The notes under the pieces were generated by a model that was not told the origin of the DNA, did no database searches, and worked only from the letters and a program-made list of their open reading frames with translations. A stretch of DNA of 64,000 nucleotides, taken from Bombyx mori (Eukaryota; Arthropoda; Insecta; Lepidoptera; Bombycidae). Below are positions 43,525-52,559 of the stretch, in pieces (within the stretch, counting starts at the first letter, position 1; each line of letters opens with the position of its first letter). The DNA lies in the NCBI RefSeq assembly GCF_030269925.1, contig NC_085112.1, forward strand, positions 11,595,501 through 11,659,500, read 5' to 3'. The translations under genes were made by a program, and so were the position numbers.

Positions 43525-43645
43525 AGCCAGATGGTCAGATTTAGTGAAAGAAGCACTTGGTGGTAATCTGTACCGTGCGGTCCGTGCCACTCATGATCGA
43601 ACACTGTGGAGGAACGTCACACGTGGACACGATCCTCAGCAGTGA
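43525..43645 (+). pseudogene. LINE reverse-transcriptase C-terminal fragment
   Basis: LVKEALGGNLYRAVRATHDR, then TLWRNVTRGHDPQQ and a stop. Near-identical in protein to the minus-strand fragment at 30213-30447; only the last ~40 codons remain. Confidence 0.75.
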
Positions 43646-43734
43646 GGAAACGGTAGAAGAAGAATATGCATACGATTATATGACCCGACTGATAAGTGAA
43701 TAGTCACAGTCACTTAATAGACATCAGCAAAGAG

Positions 43735-43925
43735 AAGACATATATGTAGAGGCAGAGGTAGACCTAAGAAGACTAGAATGGACGGATTGCATGAAAGACG
43801 ATACATGTAAGAGGGCAGTGAGCGAAGAAATGGTATATGATAGTGAAGTATGGAAGGAGAAAATATATTGCACCGACCTCAGGTGACTGGGCGAAGGGCA
43901 GGAGGATGATGATGATGATGATGAC
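43735..43925 (+). pseudogene. LINE 3' end with (GAT)n tail
   Basis: One frame gives TDCMKDDTCKRAVSEEMVYD, then EVWKEKIYCTDLR stop, followed by GAGGATGATGATGATGATGA. The 3' terminal trinucleotide repeat and C-terminal sequence match the fragment at 32130-32330. Confidence 0.65.
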
Positions 43926-44084
43926 TTATAGACATCAGCAATGCCAGGAGCTTAACCAAGCCGATGTTTAAATAGTGTTCGACTCTGTGAAGTAAAATGC
44001 AAGACTTGTGGCAGATCCAGAATAGGTCAATAGTTTTAATCACTGGATCGTCTTTCGACGTATGTAGATTGTGGGATGATGTAT

Positions 44085-44225
44085 GTAGAAAGCAGGCACA
44101 GGAAGGACGGTACCTATCCGTGTGGGTTCATTACCTGCAATGTTTACACAAATTTACTTTGGGAGTTTGATTTAATAACACAACGTTATCCTTTTACAGT
44201 GGAGGTCGTACGTGAAAACCATTTT
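44085..44225 (-). repeat. Decayed Bm1 head/body fragment
   Basis: Reverse-complement Bm1 features: GGACGGTACCTATCCGTGTG, AACACAACGTTATCCTTTTACAG and GGAGGTCGTACGTGAA. Confidence 0.6.
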
Positions 44226-44859
44226 AACTATGTTTGTATAGCGTTGATGATAATCAAAATCCACGCACACCACTTCATATTCTTAGGTTAGATTACATAT
44301 TCTGTAGTTTATTGTTTCACAATTGTGTCAACATTACTATCTGACCTAGTTCGCGCGTGGAGCAATCCTTTCCGGTACCTAACCGCTCTTATCATGTGAT
44401 AATTATACGATATTGTTATGCAGGCTTGCCCAATCCGTTTCATAAACAATTTCTTAGCAATCTCAGTGTGAATGTAACAAACTATAAACAAAGCAATTTT
44501 CAAGGAAACAATTTATTGAGTCCTACAAGAAATAGACAATTTTATTAGTCGTAAATATAATTGAAACTACTTTTACGATGGAGTCTCGCATGTATTTTTT
44601 CTGACGCATCGAATACTTTACAGTTTATAGGGTCAGAGAAGACTAAAGCGTTATACATCAACATTTGATTCCTTTGCTAGGTTTAAAAAAAAAAAAAGAT
44701 TTATTGGAATTTTCTTATGGCAATTAAAAACGCGGGATTGAATCGCTACAGAAAATATTTTATACATATGTATGTACGTTCTATGTTCTATGCACAATAC
44801 AACTGGTATACATATTGCTATTTAGTAATAACCAAAAATATGAAATAGTAACTGTTTAA
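44226..44859. other. Spacer; part of the minisatellite-bearing repeat
   Basis: At ~44560-44650, AAACTACTTTTACGATGGAG, then CATCGAATACTTTACAGTTT parallels the flank and unit of the 15.6-kb minisatellite, but with only one unit. The rest is AT-rich with no gene. Confidence 0.5.
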
Positions 44860-44865
44860 ATTACA

Positions 44866-45655
44866 AAAATTGTCCAGAGTTCCACCGCTTTCAGAGATTC
44901 TAACACAGTGGTCCTATGTCCTCTTATCATCACAGCTCCAGTAGTTTCGCTATTACAACTTATCACAAGGAGGATCTTTTCTGATTTGTCCAAAGTTCCA
45001 CCGCTTTTAGAGATCTCTAACAAAGGGGTATACACATGTGTGTGTCGGCGCATAATGTCCTCTTATCATCACATCTCCAGTAGTATATCTATTGCAACTT
45101 ATCACTGGGAGGATCTTTTCTGATATTTTGTCCAAAGTTCCACCGCATTTAGAGATCTCTAACACAGGGGTATACACGTGTGTCGGCGCAACTTGTCTGT
45201 TCTTATCATTGCATCTCCAGTAGTATATCTATTGCAACTTATCACTGGGAGGATCTTTTCTGATTTGTCCAAAGTTCCACCGCATTTAGAGATCTCTAAC
45301 ACGGGGGTCCTATGTCCTCTTATCATCACAGCTCCAGTAGTTTCTCTATTACAACTTATCACAAAGAGGATCTTTTCTGATTTGTCCAAAGTTCCACCGC
45401 TTTTAGAAATCTCTAACACAGGGGTATACACGTGTGTCGGCGCAACATGTCCTCTTATCATCACATCTCCCATAGTATATCTATTGCAACTTATCACTGG
45501 GAGGATCTTTTCTGATTTGTCCAAAGTTCCACCGCATTTAGAGATCTCTAACACAGGGGTATACACATGTGTGTCGGCGCATAATGTCCTCTTATCATCA
45601 CATCTCCCTTAGTATATCTATTGCAACTTATCACAGGGAGGATCTTTTCTGATTG
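44866..45655. repeat. Tandem array with three-unit higher-order period
   Basis: Six units ending GAGGATCTTTTCTGAT, at 44971, 45110, 45250, 45367, 45502 and 45639 (position of AGGAT). Long units (~135-140 bp) carry GGGTATACACGTGTGTCGGC; short units (~117 bp) replace it with GGGTCCTATGTCCTC. The order is short-long-long-short-long-long, giving a ~396-bp super-period. Short units also share private variants (TAGTTTC.CTATTACAAC) against long units (TAGTATATCTATTGCAAC). The opposite-strand frames of 135 and 144 codons across the array are period artefacts. Confidence 0.88.
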
Positions 45656-46411
45656 TTCTTTTGGTGTTTCTTTTACTTCATCCGTTTTTGATTCTATAAT
45701 TTGGTATTATTATGAGTAATCGAAAAACACATTTTAGATATTTCCTTTTTGTATCGTATCCGCCTATCAATCCACATGAAATTAAACAATTCCGTTTTCG
45801 TTCCCAAAGGGAATTCTTTTTGGATCGAAAATCCCGCAGCGAAGTTTGATTTACTTTCTGTTATCGTATTTAATACAAGACTTTCGTCACGGTGAAAACG
45901 CGATGAGGAAAAAACTGCGAAGGCTTTGATTTTCGCCGTCTTGTCGTGAAATTATGATTGGCTGTCTGAAAACTCACGTCACAGCCATGTTAAATTACAT
46001 AAAACTACGCACGTTTTTGGTAACCTAAAATTCAACACGAATTTGAGATCCCTATGTTTTCTTTAATTTTATCATTAAAATCAAAAGGTTTTGCGGATAT
46101 TAAATACATTCTTATTTCGTTTTTCAAGACATTTAATATACGGAATCGAATAAAATCATCCATCACCCTTTGCAGTGACCTCTTTCAGACAGTAAAAGGA
46201 AATGAATATTTTAATACATTATTTTTGTGAATTCTTATCATCGTCTTTTGTGCGCAAATCCAGTTTAGAACTGAATAAGTGATGTGTGTAATTTAATAAT
46301 TACAGTTTAATAGTGCACAATGCAGTATTTAGTGATTTTATTCACTGTAAGTTCACAACTTCGAAAATCTTCTAATTCTTATTATAATCTGGTGACATGC
46401 ATTTATGATAC
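45656..46411. other. Spacer, no gene seen
   Basis: No frame with a domain, no repeat recognised. Confidence 0.5.
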
Positions 46412-46572
46412 TTGTTTAGTGGTTACCGGAGCCCATAGACATCTACAATGTAAATACCGCCACCCACCGTGAGACATGAGCTGTAATGGTCTCACTTTTA
46501 ACAGTAGGTACAACAACGGCTGCCCCACCTTTCAAACTGAAACGCATTACTGCTTCACGGCAGAAATAGGGC
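46412..46572 (-). repeat. Bm1 SINE fragment
   Basis: TTAGTGGTTACCGGAGCCCA through GCTTCACGGCAGAAATAGGG, reverse complement, lacking both head and T tract. An internal fragment, so old. Confidence 0.75.
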
Positions 46573-47142
46573 AATGAATATTGATAAGTGGTTAAATATC
46601 TTAAGTGGTTGAGTCATATTTCGGAAAAAAAAACAATTTTCTTTCAGATTTAAAAGTCTATGCCTTCTTAGCATTCAATCAACGCCCTGACACTGTTCTA
46701 AATACTCTCAATCGTAATAGTAACTATTAAAAAAATATAAACGTTGTGATTTTATACACCCCTATTTTTTAATTAGTACAAAAAATTTAACTGGGCTCTA
46801 GTAATCTTTAACTAATCATATTTGTGTAGTTATAAAATAAAAAACACTAAGTCTCAAAACTGTCCACAAAAATACGTAATAATTGGTAAATGCTAAATAA
46901 CTTTTAAAAAAATCAATCAATGACCGATAGTCGGTACGTGCGGCGGGGTTTGGGTACCTACGGGGCGCTGCTCCATTGATAAATTCCGGGAAACTCAAGT
47001 CGAAGCCCGCCACCCCTTGTCCCTCTGCGCCCGCGCCGCGCCCCGACGCAACAATGACAAAAACAGTGCTAAATTGTTAGCGGAAGTGTGCGTATGCTTT
47101 TTTTCGTTGCAACAGTTGTTTGTTTAAGTTTTCCCTGACACG
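46573..47142. other. Spacer leading into the transposase relic
   Basis: AT-rich to ~46920, then GC-rich (46930-47060), perhaps the 5' region of the following transposon. No terminal inverted repeat was found. Confidence 0.4.
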
Positions 47143-47743
47143 ATGGTTTATCAGTTCACATCACGGGAGTATGTAGCTATGCTTCGTGCGTACTTTTTGA
47201 GTGGAGAAAACGCGAGTGCAGCTGTACGTATGTACAGGAAAGACACCCAAACGCTCGACAGCCAAATGTGCGAACCGTGGTAAATGCTCACCAGCGTTTA
47301 CTTGATCACGGTTCATTCCACACACGGTCACATAGTCAAGAACGAGGAAGACCGGCGTTGTCACAAAATCTGTACGACGATGTACTAGCGTATTTTAAAG
47401 GGGATCCCCGGCGGAGTACAAATGACGCTGATCGACGGTTTAACATCAGCCAGTCCTGTGCCTGGAAGATTGTTAATAAGGCTGGATTACATCCATATCA
47501 CTACAGGAAATCTCAAGAATTAACGCCCATGGACTTCTTTTTGTGGAGTGAAATTAAGAGACGTGTGTACAGAAGCGAGCGAATTAGGCTCGAATGATTA
47601 AAACAGCGCATATTGGACGCTATTCACGAAGTGAAAAGACAGAGAAGCGTACTTCTCTCGTTAAAAACAATTTAATGAAACGAGCCCGTCTGTGTATTGA
47701 CAATAGTGGTGGACATTTCGAAGGACAATTGAAATACTTGTAA
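47143..47743 (+). pseudogene. Mariner-like transposase with catalytic core deleted
   Basis: Starts MVYQFTSREYVAMLRAYFLS, continuing GENASAAVRMYRK: a DUF4817-type helix-turn-helix as in mariner-like transposases. After a frameshift, NAHQRLLDHGSFHTRSHSQ on to FNISQSCAWKIVNKAGLHPY gives the second DNA-binding helix-turn-helix. The sequence then jumps directly to ELTPMDFFLWSEIKRRVY, a motif that normally follows the catalytic core. A last frame shift leads to RARLCIDNSGGHFEGQLKYL and stop at 47741. All three plus frames are used, and roughly the whole DDE/D segment is absent, so it cannot catalyse transposition. Ends of the protein are nonetheless recognisable, consistent with one internal deletion plus point decay. 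Confidence 0.8.
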
Positions 47744-48790
47744 GTTTAATAAATAATACCTATGTAAATAATTATTGTAAATAGCACCTGATTCTAACTT
47801 CATAAATATGCCAAAATTTATCTATTCTTTTAGTACAGAATACCTTATTTTATTGTAATATTTGTTTATTGTTTTCTAATCACATACGTATTTAATTAAT
47901 TGTAAAAAGGTAATTTTGACGGTCCTAAGCCCGGATGAATATGAAGGAGAGGTTAGAATTTAGAAAATTAAATAAAGTAGGTAACTATATCACATGTTCT
48001 TTTGTTTCATTTTATTGTCTAAGGCCATCTACGTCACAAGTGCGACAGTACGAATGCGAATGAGTAGGATGGAATACCATCAATGAAGTTCAATGAACTA
48101 ATGAATGGATTGTAAAGTAATATGTCCATGATTTCAGTGAGATTTTTTACAATAAACAAATGATAATAACTTTGCTATTTAAAGGTATTATGAGATTTTT
48201 CCGTCACATATATGATAATAATGTCTTCCCTAATATGTCCTTAAAATTTTTGTACTAGTTATAAAATAATGGTGTACATATTTATGAAAAAGTCCTATAG
48301 CACTGACATTATTTTTGACATGGGCAAGCTAAGCATCAGATAAGAGTAGAACCAGACAAGTTTCAGATATCGAAAATACTTAATATGTGGAAATTCATTT
48401 AATCCTACATACATTTCTAAGATATCCATTACCCAGTACATTATATAAAGTGCCGAAAAAACCAACTGTGGCTCATAAAACAGCAATAAAACTAAACTGT
48501 TACTACGACACGCCTTGCGAATTAAATATAGCTAGATTTCCTCTTAGCGCTACTGCGGAGTGCTAACAGAAAAGGCGAGTCAAATTGCCACGGCCTTATG
48601 ACAAATTGAAGGGGTCTTTCGGGTAGAGCTTACCAAGAGAGAGACTCGAGCATCGGCTCAAGAAGGTAAAGCCGTTTGTGTTTGAAGCGGCTATCAATAA
48701 GACTCTTTATTTTGCGGTTCGAAACTGTAGGTTCATAGAAAACCAAGATCCTTTTCTGGTCACTAAATCATTGTCCAGTATCAACGATCT
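47744..48790. other. Spacer, no gene seen
   Basis: First part AT-rich; 48540-48780 is of more balanced composition but has no long frame. The 63-codon minus frame at 48295 has no domain. Confidence 0.5.
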
Positions 48791-49361
48791 GTAGACTTGT
48801 TTTTTTTTTTACTTTTTTTATTTATTTATTTATGTACACACAAAAAAGAAGACATAGTACAGAGTAACAGGAAAATTATGTACAAAGGCACTGCTTATTT
48901 CTTTAAGAAATCTCTTCCAGCAGACCTCCGAGAGGATTATGAGAATAATAATTAAAAGTGATGAGTGTGTGTAGAACAGCTAAAATAACGAATACAACAT
49001 GAGAATTATAGTAATGCACATACACATAGCAAATATTGTTAAACTTAAAATATAGTTTTTTATTCATCTCAGTCAGTTTTTGTAGTCTTCTTCTTCTTCG
49101 GGGTCGTCGTACTCCCTTACGGGGGCACGGAGCGGGCCTCGGGGTAAACCCCACTACCCGGGCAGACGCTCCCTGCCACATAGGGCAGGGGTGAAATAAA
49201 TGCAAGACTGGATTGGGGGGGGGCTGTTCGCAGCGTGCCTCGGCACACTGACATCGACAAAAATACATACATATATATAATACGATGGGCAGTCTGGTGA
49301 CGGCTCGATGCCCGCGGCGGTGACACCCCGGCGCCGGCTGCTGTCCTCTGCTTCCTTACAG

Positions 49362-49364
<3 letters not shown>
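48791..49364 (-). mobile_element. LINE 3' region (older host of the Jockey insertion)
   Basis: T-rich end at 48798-48835 (poly(A) on the minus strand), then the hairpin ATTTCT-tta-AGAAAT followed by CTCTTCCAG (48897-48920), the same architecture as 31861-32020. Further right, GC-rich sequence on the minus strand encodes short pieces ending in an arginine-rich RRPRRRRRLQKL. The larger Jockey element begins at the 89-T tract on its right. Family not identified. Confidence 0.6.

Positions 49365-49453
<89 letters not shown>
49365..49453 (-). repeat. 89-base poly(T), poly(A) tail of the Jockey element
   Basis: An uninterrupted T89 run. It lies at the 3' side of the minus-strand LINE and is most simply its poly(A) tail. 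Homopolymers this long shorten quickly, which points to a recent insertion; sequencing or assembly may also have altered the exact length. Confidence 0.85.
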
Positions 49454-49832
49454 CCCTTACGATCTAACTACAACTAACTACAACTAAACTAAAGCTAACT
49501 AAACTACTATATACATACAGGGACAACAGTCAGCAACCTTGGGGCCCGCCACCGGCCCCATGCCGCGGCCCCACCTCTACAAACCAGAGGAGGAGCCGCG
49601 GCACTAGTTTGGCGCTCACCCGTTCTGGGCTCCCCAAAAGGGGAAGACCATCGCGGGGAGGGACCGATATTAAACACTCCCCAGACGGGGGAGTGGTCCA
49701 CCCAACGGGGGTGGAAAATGGGTCCCCATAGGGGGGCACCCCAACGATGTGGGGGGAAGTGAAGAGTGTGGACAGCTCAGTCCCATGGGGGCACTCATTA
49801 TGAGCACTCCCATATCACTCCGGTTAAGCCGA
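49454..49832 (-). other. Jockey 3' UTR
   Basis: About 380 bases between the ORF2 stop and the poly(A). GC-rich near ORF2 and A/T-rich near the tail. Short frames here are by-products. Confidence 0.7.
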
Positions 49833-52559
49833 CTATCTTACCATAGCCGGGGGTTCCAGTAGCTCCCTTGGTAGCGCCCGACCATCAGGTGGTCTGGCGT
49901 GCAAGGGAGCTATATTGTGGAGGTGCTCGTGGGGTCCACCGTCAGCCCGCTCGTAAAGATTACGAGCTAGCCTCCGGATGAACTCCTCGAGCGACTCCAC
50001 ATCTAGATCCCGGGCGATTACGTCATTTCTGACGTAACGCCCTGCTCCGACTATCGTGCGAAGAGCCAGATTTTGCTGGACCTGTAACCTCGCCCGCATA
50101 CCCTGCGGGATGAGGTGATACCAGGCCTCAGCTGCGTACGTGATACGGGAACGGACATACGTCTTATAAATGCCGAGCTTAGTCCTGACCGGCAACCTGG
50201 AGGCCAACACCGGCCGGAGGAGGAATCTCGCACAGCGAGCGGCCGCCAACGCCTTATTGGCGTGGGCGGTCATCCTCAAACTCCGGTCGATATCGACCCC
50301 CAAGTACCGGACGCTGGATCTAAACTCGACATTAGCGCCACGGAGACTGAGCTGTCCCGGGACGACTGTTGTGCGGACCGGACCGAAGAGGATAGCCGCA
50401 GTCTTCCCCACGTTGACCGCGACCCTCCATCGGTCCAGCCACTGGGGCAGTAGGTCCAAAAGCCTCTGCATCCTCAAAATGGCCGCAGAGGGGACGTTGG
50501 ATGACGAGAAGTAGGCGCTGTCGTCGGCAAACAGCGCCAACTTCACGTCTACTTCCCACGCTTGGAGGTTACCCTCGAGCGTGGGAATGTCGTTGGTGTA
50601 GAGAGCGTAGAGGAGTGGGGCCAGGACGCTTCCCTGCGGAACTCCGGCCGTGACTGGGCGCACCGACGACTTGGCGCCCTCGACCGCGACAAAGAAGGAT
50701 CTTCCCTCCAGGTACGACCCCAGCAGTCGCACGTAGGCGTGCTGGAGGTCCGTGTTCTGCACCAGCTTGTGGATCAGTCCCGCATGCCAGACACGGTCGA
50801 AGGCTTTCTCGATATCGAGAAAGACTGCGGCCGTGTACTGGCGCGCGTTGGACCGATCCGCCAAGTGATGCATGACGCGGACCAATTGCAGCGTTGTCGA
50901 GTGACCGCTGCGAAACCCGAACTGCTCGGGTCTGGGAAGGATGTGCGGCGACACCCTTCTCAGCAGCAGCCTCTCGAACAACTTGCCCACATGCGACAGC
51001 AAGGTGATCGGACGGTAACTGGAGGGATTTCTCCTATCCTTGCCGGGTTTGGGCAAGGCGATAACCTTGCCCAATTTCCAAATTCCCGGGAAGTGTCCTG
51101 TGGACAGAATGGAATTGAACAGCCGTGTCATGTATGACACGACCGTTTCAGGGAAGTGGAAGAATGCGAGGGAGGGAATACCGTCCTCGCCCGGCGCCTT
51201 GCGCCTCTTCATCCGCTTGATGGAGAGGCGCAATTCACTGGGAGTGATGAAAACATCATCTCCCAACGGTGGCACCGGGGAGGAGAGTAGGTTCGCTACG
51301 CTCTCTTCCACCGATTGGTGGAATGCGGCCTCTGAGGGTGCAGAGTCATTCGGAACGAACTGCCGCTCCAGCATTGCGGCCAGGACATCGGCGCGGGCCT
51401 GAGCCGAGAAGCATCGGTTGCCCCTCTCGTCCACGAGTGGACAAGTCGGGGCAGGCCGATTTGAGAGCTGGCGGCAAAGTCGGTGGAGGGACACGGAAGA
51501 GGGGTCCTCACGGGCCTCCTCAATCCGTTCCTCCCACGCATAGCCCCGAAAGGAGCTAATCTTCGCCGCCAACTCCGCTTCCAACTCATTAAGCTCGCGC
51601 TTGATCCTGGGACAACGAGTTGTCGCCCAGAGCCTCCTCAGGCCCCTCTTCCGGCGAATGATCGCCTTCAGATGGGCCGGGAGTCTACCTCTGGGCCCGC
51701 CGCTGGGCACAAGAGTCGTCGCCTGGTCAATCGCTCCCCTGATGGAGTCGACAAGGCGGACTGCCGCGTCGTCGACCCCCTCAGGGGTGTTGGGGTCCTG
51801 AATTACGGGAAGGTCGACTAGTCGTCTCTTAAAGAGCTCCCAGTCGACCTTCGGTCGTAGGGGCGAAGTCGCAACCCGGGTGAGCCCCATTCCCAGTGTC
51901 ACCAGGATAGGGAGATGGGGGGTACCCAGGTCGTACAGTGCCTCGATCGTTACGGGGCACCGTAGCCCCTTATGAACACACACGTCCAGCACATCGGGCT
52001 GGTATAGCGCGGCGGTCGGGACGTGCGTGGGTTCATCAGGGCCGACCACAGAGTAGTCGCCCCTATCGGCATCTTCTAACAGCCGCCTGCCCACTGCTGT
52101 ATTAAGTCGGGAGCCCCACGCGACGTGCTTCGCGTTGAGGTCCCCGACCAGCAGAGCTGGGCGGCTGTCGTAATTCAGGGCCCGTCTTATATCCTCAGGG
52201 TGGAATTCAGGCCCCGGGGGTCTATACGCGGCATAAATCCGCATATCTCCCCCCGAGGTGTGTACCCTCACACCGACTGACCTTGTCGATGTGAAGGACA
52301 GCAAATCCAACTGATCATGCACCACGTCCCGCCTGACAAGGGCCGCAGTGCCCCTGAACGGCCGCCCGGCAGGGGTAAGCTCGTCACGTCGGTACATGAA
52401 ATAGTTGGGAATCCTGAACACATCCTGAGGTTTTAACAAGGTCTCCCCCAGCAGCAGAACCTCAGGGTTGTACTCCTGGGCGAGAACCAAGAGATCGTTT
52501 TTTCGGGATCTTATCCCATCGGGGTTCCAATAGATGATGCGAAGCTCCTGGCTAGCCAT
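49833..52559 (-). CDS. Jockey-clade ORF2: AP endonuclease and reverse transcriptase
   Basis: 908 uninterrupted codons from ATG 52559. The apurinic-like endonuclease (~1-225) shows IYWNPDGI (N near 11), GET (E near 39), GDLNAKH (D139, N141) and a histidine near 215. At the usual SDH site it reads GTPHLPI, so the expected catalytic aspartate is a proline. The RT (~470-740) has the fingers motif YRPITLLSHVGKLFERL, FLDIEKAFDRVWH, AGVPQGSVLAPLLY and the catalytic FADD near 677-680. The C-terminal portion includes YLGVDIDRSL and a thumb/connector region without RNase H. The start overlaps the ORF1 stop (ATGGCTAG), suggesting translational coupling. It nicks target DNA and primes reverse transcription there. 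Confidence 0.93.
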   Translation of the reverse strand: MASQELRIIYWNPDGIRSRKNDLLVLAQEYNPEVLLLGETLLKPQDVFRIPNYFMYRRDELTPAGRPFRGTAALVRRDVVHDQLDLLSFTSTRSVGVRVHTSGGDMRIYAAYRPPGPEFHPEDIRRALNYDSRPALLVGDLNAKHVAWGSRLNTAVGRRLLEDADRGDYSVVGPDEPTHVPTAALYQPDVLDVCVHKGLRCPVTIEALYDLGTPHLPILVTLGMGLTRVATSPLRPKVDWELFKRRLVDLPVIQDPNTPEGVDDAAVRLVDSIRGAIDQATTLVPSGGPRGRLPAHLKAIIRRKRGLRRLWATTRCPRIKRELNELEAELAAKISSFRGYAWEERIEEAREDPSSVSLHRLCRQLSNRPAPTCPLVDERGNRCFSAQARADVLAAMLERQFVPNDSAPSEAAFHQSVEESVANLLSSPVPPLGDDVFITPSELRLSIKRMKRRKAPGEDGIPSLAFFHFPETVVSYMTRLFNSILSTGHFPGIWKLGKVIALPKPGKDRRNPSSYRPITLLSHVGKLFERLLLRRVSPHILPRPEQFGFRSGHSTTLQLVRVMHHLADRSNARQYTAAVFLDIEKAFDRVWHAGLIHKLVQNTDLQHAYVRLLGSYLEGRSFFVAVEGAKSSVRPVTAGVPQGSVLAPLLYALYTNDIPTLEGNLQAWEVDVKLALFADDSAYFSSSNVPSAAILRMQRLLDLLPQWLDRWRVAVNVGKTAAILFGPVRTTVVPGQLSLRGANVEFRSSVRYLGVDIDRSLRMTAHANKALAAARCARFLLRPVLASRLPVRTKLGIYKTYVRSRITYAAEAWYHLIPQGMRARLQVQQNLALRTIVGAGRYVRNDVIARDLDVESLEEFIRRLARNLYERADGGPHEHLHNIAPLHARPPDGRALPRELLEPPAMVR
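52552..52559 (-). promoter_or_regulatory. ORF1 stop / ORF2 start overlap
   Basis: The minus strand reads ATGGCTAG: ORF2 ATG and ORF1 TAG share eight bases. Stop-start coupling of this kind is established for silkworm SART1 (UAAUG); here it is inferred by analogy. Confidence 0.7.

Noticed and set aside
45159..45612. 135- and 144-codon frames on opposite strands
   Set aside because: Both run through the tandem array and mirror its units; not coding.
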